From the NCBI GenBank assembly GCA_001549895.1, contig AP014719.1:1860001-1924000 (forward strand): 64,000 nt of DNA, in the 5' to 3' direction. The number at the start of each line of letters is the position of its first letter. The stretch's first letter is position 1. Under the pieces are notes generated by a model. That model did not search any database and was not told the DNA's origin. It was given only the letters and a program-made list of their open reading frames with translations. Below, piece by piece: positions 1 to 8,496 of this stretch. A program made the translations under genes and the position numbers. The DNA comes from Arthrobacter sp. Hiyo8. Lineage in GTDB: Bacteria; Actinomycetota; Actinomycetes; Actinomycetales; Micrococcaceae.

Positions 1-1
1 A

Positions 2-127
2 GGCCTTGGCTTCCGGCGGGCCAGAGAGCGCGGGTTGCGTGGTCGCGGGCTCGCCATCGCGGGCATGATCATCGGTGTCGCCGATTTTGCGTTCTATCTC
101 ATCGCCCGGTACCTCCTTCATCCGTGA
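2..127 (+). CDS. C-terminal end of a small membrane protein (DUF4190-like)
   Basis: The window opens inside this gene. The frame starting at base 2 reads 41 residues to a TGA at 125-127. It holds an Arg-rich stretch followed by one hydrophobic segment (GLAIAGMIIGVADFAFYLIA) and a short polar tail. This resembles the last transmembrane helix of DUF4190-type actinobacterial membrane proteins, where a Gly/Ala-rich helix of this style repeats. The start and most of the protein lie upstream, so the family assignment is tentative. Confidence 0.45.
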   Translation, partial: GLGFRRARERGLRGRGLAIAGMIIGVADFAFYLIARYLLHP

Positions 128-392
128 TGCACAGCTGGCCAGGTGGCCCTATTTGCCCGCACCCTGCCCGCAGGGTTTGTGTACCCGTGGCCAGTCCTTC
201 GGCTGCATGAAGTCCACGAAGCTCTGTGAGGTCGCCGAAGGCGTTGAGACCCGGGGCGAGTAGGCTGCCCGGCGCGCCGGGCGCTGCGAAGTTCAGGCAA
301 CAGGATAGAAAAGATGGGCGGGAGTTACCGGCTTCCGCCCGTCGTCCCCTTTCCGGAGGACGGACTTCCGAGCCACTGAACACTTGAGGGTC

Positions 393-1068
393 ATGAACTT
401 CCGCAATCGCCTCGCCCTGCCCGCCGCGTTCCTCTTTGCTGCATTGGCCCTCGCCGGATGTCAGCAGGGAACCCACCCCGCCGATGCGATGACCAAGGCC
501 GCGTCGCCGGCCGTTCCCCAGGCAGTGGCGCCCGTTCCCGGGGGCGCCCCTCGGGTGCAGCGGCTGCAGCCGTGAAGTCCATCCACTCCCCGGCATGGTC
601 GCTACCGACGAGCAGCTTGCTGCCGGACAGTGTTCCGCCAAAGTGGTCGACGCCGCCACGGGCGAGTACCTGCCGGACCCGGCCTGCACTCCCGGGGCAA
701 CAGATCCCGCGGTTACCCAAGAGAACCTCGATTCGACGATCTGCATGAGCGGCTATACGGCCACGGTGCGCCCGCCCGCTTCGAATACGGACAAGGTGAA
801 GGCCGAGAGCCTGCGCGAATACGGCCAGACTGCCGCGAAGACCACGGAATACGACCATCTCATCAGCCTTGAGCTCGGCGGCACCAACTCCGTGTCGAAT
901 CTGTGGCCTGAGCCGAACAAGGCGAGCGCCACGGGCACCACGAACCCGAAAGACGCGGTGGAGAACACTCTGCACAAGGCCATCTGCACCCACAAGGTCA
1001 CCCTGTCAGCTGCCCAGAATGCGATCGCCCACAACTGGGTCACCGCGGTCAAAGACCTCGGTTTGTAG
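393..1068 (+). CDS. Lipoprotein with HNH-nuclease-like domain
   Basis: A start at ATG 393 gives a signal sequence ending in the lipobox LALAGC, so the product should be lipidated and held outside the cell. After a Pro/Ala linker comes a domain with YDHLISLELGG followed by NLWPEP, and then a helical end with a VENTLHKAIC segment. The DH...N spacing resembles the core of HNH nucleases and related small exported proteins. Two single bases appear lost near 548 and 588, since three frames must be joined. The repaired length is 226 codons. The alternative start TTG 384 is in frame but has no better ribosome site. Nuclease activity is inferred from the motif only. Confidence 0.6.
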
Positions 1069-1224
1069 CAGCGCGGACCGCTGCATTGACCATCCGGGAT
1101 CTCTCAAATCCCGACGGCGGCCCTCATGCAATCCAGCCCCTCTTGCAAGGAGCAATCGACGCGTTCGGCAGCAAATGGGGGTCAAGGAGCGCATCGTAGG
1201 ATAGAGCGTGCCTGTCCCGCTCCC

Positions 1225-2274
1225 CTACAAAGTGGGCTGGCACTTTCCTTGACCAACGAGGGAGAGCCCGGTGAGGTCGCCGGCGCCGAACGAAACCACT
1301 CCTGGGGTCTCCGAGGGATTCATGATCTGGCTAGGGTCGTTGACATGGTCCAGGCCAACCACGTGACCGAGCTCGTGCTCGATCACGGCCCTCACCTGTT
1401 CCGTTCCGAGTTCCGCCGACATCCGTTGGAGTGCAGGGCCGTTCAGCTCCACCTGCCCGCTGACGTAGGTGAAGCCGGTATTCCCAAAGCTGACAGCTTC
1501 GCTGCCTCCCAGGCCCATGACAGTTTCCCCTTGCGCGGGATTCGTGAATTTCGGTTGTTCGGCGTGGGTCTCCCAGGCGATGAGCACCGGAGCCCAACGG
1601 TCCCCGTACCGATCCTTCTGATATGACCGATGGCCCGCGGACGGAGCCTCTGTCGTGTCGCCGTCGTTGACGAAGGTCAGTCCAGTTGCGTGGGAGATCG
1701 CAGTGACAGCTTCCTGGATGAGCTCGGGGCCGACTGCCGGTGAGTTGGCGGGCGGGTGACGTAATGGATCGCCCGGCACGGATCATAGGTGACCGGACTG
1801 CCGTCCTCACGCTTCTGCAGGAAGGCGTATGACTTGCTGGTCACGGTCAGCGGTGCAGGCTGACCAAGGGGGCCCGGGTTTTCCCCGATACCCGCCGGTG
1901 GATGATCCTTTGCCTGGAGCGCCGCGCCGGCTGCAGGACCGCCGGGTGCCAAGGGCCCGATCGCACCCGGATTGGCGATGCCATTTAGTCCACCAAGTCC
2001 GTTCAGCCCGGGCACAAAGGGCCTACGAAATAGAGCCCAGCCAGAAGCACAACAATCCCGGCGACGATCGAAGCAGCTCTGGCCACCGCCGCAGTTTCTT
2101 GGGTCGCGGGGTAGGATCAGCTGCTTCGCGCCAGGCAGTCGGCGTCGGCGTACCTTCTTCCAGCATTTCTTCGAGCTTCCACAGCGGAATACGTTCCGGC
2201 ACTTTCCGTGGCCCAGATGCCGAGCCTCCGGTGACCTCCCCGAAGATGCCTTCGTTGTCCCTCGAATCCCCCAT
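1225..2274 (-). CDS. Membrane-anchored zinc metalloprotease (matrixin-like)
   Basis: Near the C-terminus the motif HELGHVVGLDH fits the extended zinc site HExxHxxGxxH of metzincin proteases. It is followed by an IMNPSE segment like the Met-turn. The N-terminal 65 residues are polar, then one transmembrane helix (SIVAGIVVLLAGLYFVGPF), a Gly/Pro-rich linker and the catalytic domain, which should therefore lie outside the membrane. Three lost bases (near 2080, 2020 and 1755) must be restored to join four frames; the repaired length is 351 codons. It converges on the HNH-like lipoprotein gene. The substrate is unknown. Confidence 0.7.
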
Positions 2275-2353
2275 CGTCAGAGTTTATCCCCTGCCCCGAA
2301 CCGACATCCCATATTCCGGACCACATCAAGGGCCTTCGGAACAACGCGCGCTC

Positions 2354-2763
2354 TTAGGTCATCGGAAATACTCTGAATCCAGCCTTGGACCGGCTTACGC
2401 CCCAGAGCAAGACGGACCCGTCGAGCCTTCGGACGGCGATGGACCGTTGGACGCTCAAGATGTCCACGTCCTGCGGGTAGTCGCACTCGGTGTGCGCTGT
2501 GAACTCTTCTGCGAATCTGCGGTCGAAGATGAGAGCAAGCCCCTTCCACTTCCGTTTCTCGTACGTGGACAACCCGAAAGAGAAAGCCATCGCGATTCCC
2601 GCGACGATGAACAGAGGCCATTTGGGAAGTTCAGCCGACCCGAACAAGGTGACACCCGACAGGATCCAGAACAGGAGGAAGAAAACTCCCGACATGATCC
2701 TGACGGCTCTGTATTTCCTCGCTTCGGGAATGCAACAGTGAAGCCCGTGCGACGATCATCCAT
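2354..2763 (-). CDS. Small hypothetical membrane protein
   Basis: The product has about 136 residues with two hydrophobic helices near the N-terminus (GVFFLLFWILSGVTLFG and PLFIVAGIAMAFSFGL), followed by a basic, soluble C-terminal half. One C appears lost near 2733. With it restored, the frame runs from ATG 2763; otherwise translation would begin at the internal ATG 2695. The gene lies 79 bp upstream of the metalloprotease on the same strand, so the two may be cotranscribed. I recognise no family. Confidence 0.5.
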
Positions 2764-3010
2764 GAGGCGCCCCGATCCGCGTTGCAAAGTGCGTTTCTTG
2801 CTAGTGAACCAAGAATGTCGAACCGACGATAGAACCTGGCCTCATCCGGCGGGGTGCCTCCGGAGTGACGGCAACGTCGTCGAGTCCCCGGGTGGTAGAG
2901 GCGCCTAGCCATCGGGAAGGCCGAATCGGATTTGAAATCCAAACCCGAAGCATGCTTAGTATGTAGTAACGGCCGTATCGATCGGCTGCCGAACCAGAGG
3001 AGGAAACACC

Positions 3011-3187
3011 ATGGGACTAGGCGACAAGATTGAGAACGCTGCCGAGAAGGCCGGCGGCAAGGGCAAGGAAGCTGCCGGGAACGCCACAGGCGATGAAAAC
3101 CTGAAGGCGGAAGGCAAGGCCGACCAAGCCAAGGGCGATTTGAAGCAGGCCGGCGAGAAGGTCAAGGACGCCTTCAAAAAGGACTGA
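3011..3187 (+). CDS. CsbD family stress protein
   Basis: This intact gene encodes 58 residues rich in Lys, Ala, Gly and Glu, with the repeating KAEGKADQAKGD pattern typical of CsbD proteins. These are small, probably disordered proteins induced in the general stress response; their biochemical role is not known. An AGAGGAGG ribosome site lies 8 bases ahead of ATG 3011, and a strong hairpin follows the stop. Confidence 0.88.
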   Translation: MGLGDKIENAAEKAGGKGKEAAGNATGDENLKAEGKADQAKGDLKQAGEKVKDAFKKD

Positions 3188-3202
3188 CCTGACCCGTAGA
3201 GC

Positions 3203-3233
3203 AAAGGGCGCATCCCAGCGGGGTGCGCCCTTC
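3203..3233 (+). terminator. Hairpin after csbD-like gene
   Basis: An 11-bp GC-rich stem (GGGCGCATCCC pairing with GGGTGCGCCC, one bulge) with an AGCG loop begins 16 bases after the CsbD stop codon. It is followed by a short T/C stretch and fits an intrinsic terminator. Confidence 0.65.
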
Positions 3234-3399
3234 GCCGTGTCCGGTACTCGATTCCAGACAGGCTCCCGCGGGCAAACACTCCGCATACTTACTAATCATG
3301 GACGCCGGGCAACCTCACCGTTACTGTGATCACACCCGATGTTGCTCATCCGGGGACTGCGTCAATGGAGTCGCAGTGAAATCACATCTGGGGGATTTG

Positions 3400-3953
3400 A
3401 TGACAACGCTGGTCCAGTCCGAGGGCGAATTACACCACGACGCAGAGGTCAACACCGTTTCCGGCGTGGACGGCGGTGGAGCGGGTTCAGCCCTGAACAT
3501 GAAAATGTCAGGATTGAGGACGCAGGTGAAGGGATCCTCAGGATCATTTTGCGGCCGGGAGGCCGAATCACCGCAGAAGACGGGGGTCTTGTCCAGGAGC
3601 GGTACCTGGCGCTGACGGGCGGAAGGGGCGCTGCGGTCCTACTTCAGGTCATCGGCGTCGAGTCTGTCAGCCGCGACGCCGTCCGATTCTTCAGCGAAGC
3701 GGCCACTATCACGGCCTTCGCGATTCTGGGTAGCACGCCGGTGGACCGTGTCATTGCCCACGGCAGGCACGGGCTCCCCGCACCGCAGTGCCCCACCCGG
3801 TATTTCACGGATGAACAAGAAGCCTTGGGGTGGTTGCGCGAGCTGCGTCCTGATGCCGCAAAATACGGCACCAGCACGTCTTCGAAGTACACCGCCCCAA
3901 GCCCTCCCCTCCGAGCAACGCGGGGTCACTTACGGCCCATTTGGTGCCGCTGA
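3400..3953 (+). CDS. STAS/SpoIIAA-like domain protein
   Basis: The protein opens with a polar, low-complexity N-terminal region. From about residue 35 it reads NVRIEDAGEGILRIIL and continues into alternating strands and helices, including VSRDAVRFFSEAA and TAFAILGSTPVDRVIAHG, ending in a TRYFTDEQEALGWL segment. This layout matches the SpoIIAA/STAS-like actinobacterial proteins that carry a terminal EAL(x)WL helix. One C is missing near 3498; repair gives 185 codons. ATG 3400 follows GGGGGA at a good distance. The frame reads into the palindrome at 3915-3979, so the last 12 or so residues may be repeat-derived. The cellular role is unknown. Confidence 0.55.
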
Positions 3954-3979
3954 ATGGGCCGTAAGTGACCCCGCATTGC
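3915..3979. repeat. Intergenic palindrome, 26-nt arms
   Basis: Arms 3915-3940 and 3954-3979 are complementary with one mismatch and enclose a 13-nt loop. The core is GGGGTCACTTACGGCCCAT. It lies between the convergent STAS-like and aldo/keto reductase genes. It could act as a bidirectional terminator, but there is no T-run, and the arm length suggests a dispersed repeat. Confidence 0.75.
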
Positions 3980-4013
3980 GAGATCCCGCGTTGTGAACTG
4001 CGCGAGTTAAGAA

Positions 4014-4853
4014 CTATGCGAAGTCCGAGACTGCCGGATCCGGTCCGATGCGGCCTTCGGCGCCTCGGTCCAGGCCGTTGATGGCCTCGATGTCGGCCTC
4101 ATCCAAGGTGACGCCAAGGGCTGCGAAGTTCTCCTGGATCCGGGACTCGGTCACGGACTTGGGGATCACAACGTTGCCGATCGCGAGGTGCCAGGCGATA
4201 ACCACCTGCGCCGGGGTGGCGCCGTGCTTGGCAGCAATCTGCGCGATGGTGGCGTTCTCAAGGAGCTCGCCACCCTGGCCAAGAGGCGACCAGGCCTGCG
4301 TCAAAATGCCCCGGGCAGCGGCGAATTCACGGAGTTCGGACTGGTTGAAGAACGGGTGGAGCTCGATCTGGTGGATCGCCGGAACCACGCCGGTCTCGTC
4401 GATCAGGCGCTGCAGGCCTTCCTTGCTGAAGTTGGAGACGCCGATGGACTTGATGCGTCCGCGCTTCTGGAGCTCGATGAGGGCCTTCCACGTGTCCACG
4501 AACTTGTCCTGCTTGGGCTGCATCCAGTGGATCAGGTACAGGTCAAGGGTTTCCAGGCCGAGGCGGTTCATGGACTCTTCGAAAGCCGCGAACGTGGACT
4601 CGTAGCCCTGGTCCGCATTCCACAGCTTGGTGGTGATGAAGATTTCCTCGGGCTTGAGGCCGGAGGATGCTATGGCGCGTCCTACGCCTGCCTCGTTGCC
4701 GTAGATCTTGGCGGTATCGATGTGGCGGTAGCCGGCGTCGAAGGCCCGACGCACCACCTTTTCGGCTACATCGTCCTCAACCTGCCACACCCCGTAGCCG
4801 AGCTGGGGGATGGAGTTGCCGTCGTTAAAAGTAAGGTTCGGTGACGAAGTCAT
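4014..4853 (-). CDS. Aldo/keto reductase
   Basis: This is an intact gene of 279 residues, the usual length for the family. The catalytic tetrad is visible: Asp and Tyr in HIDTAKIYGNE, Lys in TTKLW and His in LIHW. NADPH-binding loops near the C-terminus (IPKSVTESRIQENF) match aldo/keto reductases of the 2,5-diketo-gluconate reductase type. These cytosolic enzymes reduce aldehydes and ketones with NADPH; the substrate cannot be read from sequence. ATG 4853 is chosen because GGAAG stands just ahead; an in-frame ATG lies 9 bases upstream. Confidence 0.88.
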   Translation of the reverse strand: MTSSPNLTFNDGNSIPQLGYGVWQVEDDVAEKVVRRAFDAGYRHIDTAKIYGNEAGVGRAIASSGLKPEEIFITTKLWNADQGYESTFAAFEESMNRLGLETLDLYLIHWMQPKQDKFVDTWKALIELQKRGRIKSIGVSNFSKEGLQRLIDETGVVPAIHQIELHPFFNQSELREFAAARGILTQAWSPLGQGGELLENATIAQIAAKHGATPAQVVIAWHLAIGNVVIPKSVTESRIQENFAALGVTLDEADIEAINGLDRGAEGRIGPDPAVSDFA

Positions 4854-4969
4854 GGCTTCCATCCTGCCAGCCGTGCACACGGAGTGGCTACGGATTCCAG
4901 CCCCTCTAAGCTAGGCGCTTAATAGTTGTTACGTGGGAATAGACGCGTCTGCACCTAACTCGCCGAACT

Positions 4970-5422
4970 CTATGAGCCGGCTTTGGTCCCGAGCAACCGT
5001 TCGGCTTCCTCGACGTGCTCGTAAACGGCTTCGGCGCGTCGACGTACCGAAGCCGCACCCACAGGAACGGGCCCGACGGCGAGACGCAGCATCGCGGCCG
5101 CCTCCGCCGTCGTGGCAAGAGAGTTACCCGCTTTGGACAGCGCGCGATGGACACCTGCGAGCGATCCCGGAATATCCAGCCCGTCACTGGGCGAACGGAG
5201 CTGGGCCTCCACGCAGACCGCACGTACCCTGGACGACAAGTCCGCCAGTTCGTTGGCAATGGCTACGAGTTCGCCGTAGAGCTGCTCGTCTTCGACACCT
5301 TCCAGCACCTGGTGATAGCGATCAAGGCCGCGGTGAAAGCGGTCGTGGGCACGGCGCCACAATCCTTTGCCAAGTTCAGCGTCATCCTTCCGCCCCTGCC
5401 GGACGGCCCCAAAGAATCCCAA
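4970..5422 (-). CDS. Conserved hypothetical protein downstream of bpa
   Basis: This intact gene encodes 150 residues with no signal peptide or membrane segment. Most of the chain is predicted helical from its Ala/Leu/Glu/Arg pattern (RAHDRFHRGLDRYHQVLEG, AVYEHVEEAERLLG). It starts 8 bases after the stop of the proteasome-activator gene on the same strand, so the two are probably cotranscribed. This raises the possibility of a function near protein turnover. I recognise no domain. Confidence 0.65.
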   Translation of the reverse strand: MGFFGAVRQGRKDDAELGKGLWRRAHDRFHRGLDRYHQVLEGVEDEQLYGELVAIANELADLSSRVRAVCVEAQLRSPSDGLDIPGSLAGVHRALSKAGNSLATTAEAAAMLRLAVGPVPVGAASVRRRAEAVYEHVEEAERLLGTKAGS

Positions 5423-5430
5423 ACCAGCGC

Positions 5431-6083
5431 TCAGAGGTACTGGCCCGGACCGTGGTCCGGATCTTCAACTCGAGCAGGTTTGCCTGGTTCCGCTTCTTTG
5501 CCGGGAAGGTGGGCACGCTGGGGCTCACCGTTCTCCCGATAACGACTCCGGGAGCAATCATGGTTCCGGGCGGGAGCTGGCGAAGCTGCAGCTGGGCAAC
5601 AGCGTGCTCCCGGGCTGCCTGCTGGGCGGCGATGGCGGTCTGGATTCCGTGGAACAAGCCCTCGAGCCAGCCGACAAGCTGCGCCTGCGCAATCCGGAGC
5701 TCAGCGTCGGAAGGGGTCGCATTTTCAGGGAAAGGGAGGCTGATACGTTCCAGCTCCTCCACTAGTTCCGGAGCGAGGCCCTCTTCCAACTCTTTGATGG
5801 AGCGTTCGTGGATCGCGGCAAGGCGTCCGCGCGCTGCCTCGTCCAGGGGAGCGCTCTTCACTTCTTCGAGGAGCTGGCGAATCATGGTGCCGATCCGCAT
5901 GACCTTGGCTGGTTCGTCGACGAGGTCCTGGAGGGTGCTGCCCTTCTTGGCGCCAGGCTTCCCGTCGGCCCTGGGGCCCGCTTCCGATGTGCTCTGTGCC
6001 GTCCCAGCGTCCAAGGTTGTGCCCTCCACCGGGATGTCGTCAAAACTCTCGCCACTGGGTTGAGTGTCGTCCTGATCGCTCAT
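5431..6083 (-). CDS. bpa: Bacterial proteasome activator Bpa (PafE)
   Basis: The central helical region (PAKVMRIGTMIRQLLEEV, then IKELEEGLAPELVEELERI) is characteristic of the ring-forming, ATP-independent activator of the actinobacterial 20S proteasome. One G is missing near 5538. As printed, the frame runs on past the true end. With the base restored, the C-terminus reads DPDHGPGQYL and stops at 5431. That terminal GQYL is the known tail that docks into the proteasome alpha ring. The first 50 residues are acidic and probably disordered. Repaired length is 217 residues. Confidence 0.9.
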
Positions 6084-6109
6084 GCGTTCATACTCTCATG
6101 TGCCGCAAC

Positions 6110-6568
6110 TCAGCCCAGCGCCTTGACCAGTATTTCGCCTTCGTCCTTAGCGAAACCACATTTTTCGTAGAAACCCGTTGCATAGAGGTTGGCCGGGACC
6201 CAGACTTCTTCCATCCCGTGTGTCCGCATCCACTCCTCCATGGCAGCCAGAAGGGACCGGCCGATACCGCGGCGGCGCCACTGCGCATGGGTTCCCATTT
6301 CCATGAGGAGCAGTTCCGCCCAGGGCCCGGCATTACGGCGGCGCTGAATGCAGCAGTGGAGGAATCCCACCATCCCCCCGCCGAGCTCAGCCAGCCAAAA
6401 CAGCACGGCGGGGTCGCCCAGGAAGGAGCGGGCGCCGTCGTACGTCAACGCGCCCGACGGCGGGACTGAAGGATCTTCGTCGAACAAGTTATCCATCTCC
6501 GCCAGGCTGATCAGCGCGCCGGCGTCGTCGGGGCCAAGCAGGCGGATCCGGACGTCGGCATTCGTCAA
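6110..6568 (-). CDS. GNAT family N-acetyltransferase
   Basis: This is an intact 152-residue protein. The acetyl-CoA loop appears as QWRRRGIGRSLL (R/Q-x-x-G-x-G/A) around residue 97, followed by the typical NLYATGFYEKCGF segment of the last strands. Such enzymes transfer acetyl groups to amines; the acceptor is unknown. It lies 26 bp upstream of bpa on the same strand and could share its transcript. Confidence 0.85.
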   Translation of the reverse strand: MTNADVRIRLLGPDDAGALISLAEMDNLFDEDPSVPPSGALTYDGARSFLGDPAVLFWLAELGGGMVGFLHCCIQRRRNAGPWAELLLMEMGTHAQWRRRGIGRSLLAAMEEWMRTHGMEEVWVPANLYATGFYEKCGFAKDEGEILVKALG

Positions 6569-6602
6569 TGTTTCGATGTCAGCACCTCCCCTGCGGAGCA
6601 GT

Positions 6603-7183
6603 CTATGCGGTGGTTGTCCCGTTGCCTCGGACGATTCCGATCACGCCGTTGCTGGCGCCATTGGACTGCTGGACCAGCCTGGCTTCGCAAAGATCCAGCC
6701 AGCGGGCCTCCGCCTCGGCATGGAAGATCAGGGAGTCCAGGACAAGCAGCCTGGCGGTATCCGTCACTCTTTGGTTGGCGGCCAGGTCCTTGCGATCCTG
6801 TGTGTACTCCTGCAGTTCCCGCAGGGATATCTCACGTTGGGCCTGGATGAGAGCGTGTGCGTCGGTCCCCGCCGTCGAGACGGCCAACGACAGCTTGATG
6901 GCCAATTCGTTCCTCGGCGGCGCTCCACGATCCACCGCAGTTGAAAACCATCGGCGGATCTCCACAGTCCCGCGTCGGTGATGCTGAAAAGCACGTGGCC
7001 TCGGCCGTCGTCGCCCTCTTTGCGGACCAAAGCGTCGCGCTCCAGCCGGTTCAACGTGGTGTACACCTGCCCGATGTTCAGCGGCCAGACGGATCCCGTG
7101 CGTTCCTCGAACGCCGCCCGCAATTGGTATCCGTAGCGTGGTTGCTCCTGAAGCAATGCCAGGATGCTGTACCGGATGGACAT
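6603..7183 (-). CDS. PadR family transcriptional regulator
   Basis: The N-terminus (MSIRYSILALLQEQPRYGYQL) and the following winged helix with IGQVYTTLNRLERDALV are diagnostic of PadR repressors. The C-terminal part is the helical dimerisation region (RNELAIKLSLAV, LRELQEYTQDRK). One G is missing near 6965; without it the C-terminal half is misread. Repaired length is 193 residues. It lies just downstream of a quinone oxidoreductase gene on the same strand, a likely partner or target, although no operator was identified. Confidence 0.82.
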
Positions 7184-7218
7184 CGCTCTCCTTCGTGCTG
7201 CCGGTTTTGCGGATGTCG

Positions 7219-8202
7219 CTAGAGCAGCAGAAGGACCTTGCCCATGTGCTCGCCGGAATCGAAGTACTCGTGGGCTTCGCGGACCTGCTCCAAAGGGAAC
7301 GACTTGGCCACAAGCGGCTTGATCCGGCCGTCGGCCAGCATCGGCCAGACCGATTCGCGGACGGCGTTCATAATGACACCTTTTTCGGCGACCGGCCGCG
7401 GGCGCAGCGCTGTGCCGATGATCGCCGCACGTTTGCTGACCAGCTGGCCGAGGTTGAGTTCGCCCTTGACGCCACCTTGCAGCCCGATCACCACCAGCCT
7501 TCCGTAGTCCGCGAGTGCTTCCACGTTTTGCTGCAGGTATTTGGCACCGACGACGTCGAGAATCACGTCCGCGCCTTTGCCGCCGTTTTGTGCCTTGAGG
7601 CTTTCGGCGAAATCTTCTTCCGCGTAGTTGATGGCGATGTCGGCTCCGAGGAAGGCTTTCGCGGTTCCGACCTTTTCGGCCGTTCCGGCCGTCGTCGCGA
7701 CCGTGGCACCGTACGCTTTGGCGAGTTGGATGGCCATGGTGCCGATGCCGCCAGTGGCGCCGTGGATCAGTACCGTCTCACCCGCTTGCAGTTGTGCAGT
7801 CATGATGAGGTTCGAGTACACCGTGGCGGCTACCTCAGGCAAGGACGCGGCGGTGACCAGATCCACGCCGTCGGGCAATCGCAAGACCTGCTCCGCGGGG
7901 ACAGCAACCTGCTGTGCATAGCCGCCACCCGAAAGCAGCGCCACTACCTTGTCACCCACGGAAAACGGTTTGCTCACCTCGGGCCCGAACGCTGCAATCC
8001 GGCCGGAGACTTCAAGGCCGGGAATGTCGGACGCTCCCGGTGGTGGCGGGTAGAAACCGCGGCGCTGCTGGACATCGGCCCTGTTGAGACCTGCGGCGAC
8101 GACGTCGATGAGAACCTCGCCGGGGCCGGGAACCGGAGCAGGGACGTCGCGGATTTCCAGAACCTCGGGTCCGCCCGGTTCGGAGATGTAGACGGCTTTC
8201 AT
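7219..8202 (-). CDS. NAD(P)H quinone oxidoreductase, MDR superfamily
   Basis: This intact gene of 327 residues encodes an N-terminal GroES-like fold and a Rossmann domain with the NADPH loop HGATGGIGTMAIQLAKAYGA. The zinc ligands of alcohol dehydrogenases are absent. Motifs such as RADVQQRRGFYPPPPG and the C-terminal HMGKVLLL place it with the PIG3/QOR branch, which reduces quinones by one electron with NADPH. The PadR gene follows 35 bp downstream, so the pair probably forms a redox-responsive unit. Confidence 0.85.
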   Translation of the reverse strand: MKAVYISEPGGPEVLEIRDVPAPVPGPGEVLIDVVAAGLNRADVQQRRGFYPPPPGASDIPGLEVSGRIAAFGPEVSKPFSVGDKVVALLSGGGYAQQVAVPAEQVLRLPDGVDLVTAASLPEVAATVYSNLIMTAQLQAGETVLIHGATGGIGTMAIQLAKAYGATVATTAGTAEKVGTAKAFLGADIAINYAEEDFAESLKAQNGGKGADVILDVVGAKYLQQNVEALADYGRLVVIGLQGGVKGELNLGQLVSKRAAIIGTALRPRPVAEKGVIMNAVRESVWPMLADGRIKPLVAKSFPLEQVREAHEYFDSGEHMGKVLLLL

Positions 8203-8314
8203 AGAGTGCTCCCGATCTTGCTCAGTGCAATTGGCCTTTCAGACACCTTAACCGCGTTAATCGCGGAGGCAGGTTTTTGGCACAGCCAACTCCCTATGAA
8301 ACACTACTAGGCAG

Positions 8315-8402
8315 GGAAGGTTGTCCGAGCGGCCTAAGGAGCTGGTCTTGAAAACCAGTGTGCGGTAACCCCGCACCAAGGGTTCAAATCCCTTACCTTC
8401 CG
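8315..8402 (+). tRNA. tRNA-Ser(UGA)
   Basis: An 88-nt gene with a 7-bp acceptor stem (GGAAGGT with ACCTTCC), discriminator G at 8402, the anticodon loop CTTGAAA giving UGA, a long variable arm and the T loop GGTTCAAATCC. The large variable arm is typical of serine tRNAs. CCA is not encoded. Confidence 0.95.
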
Positions 8403-8417
8403 CGTGGCGCGCTTTAA

Positions 8418-8496
8418 GGCGCGAACTGGCAGCAGATGCCCACAGAATCGCTTCTTGTGGGCATCTGCTGCTTTTTCGACGGCGATAGCCAGTTCA
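8418..8496. repeat. Palindromic repeat / terminator behind tRNA-Ser
   Basis: Perfect 16-nt arms (8429-8444 and 8456-8471) are followed directly by TTTTT, so the element can serve as an intrinsic terminator for the tRNA. The left side extends as GCGAACTGGCAGCAGATGCC, and a second GCCAGTTC occurs at 8489, so the repeat is longer than a plain terminator. The same sequence recurs in the hairpin at 54711-54774, which marks it as a dispersed family. Confidence 0.8.

Noticed and set aside
1829..2908. Plus-strand frame of 359 codons
   Set aside because: It crosses the opposite-strand metalloprotease and membrane protein genes, has no recognisable motif and has an Arg/Pro-rich composition typical of shadow frames.
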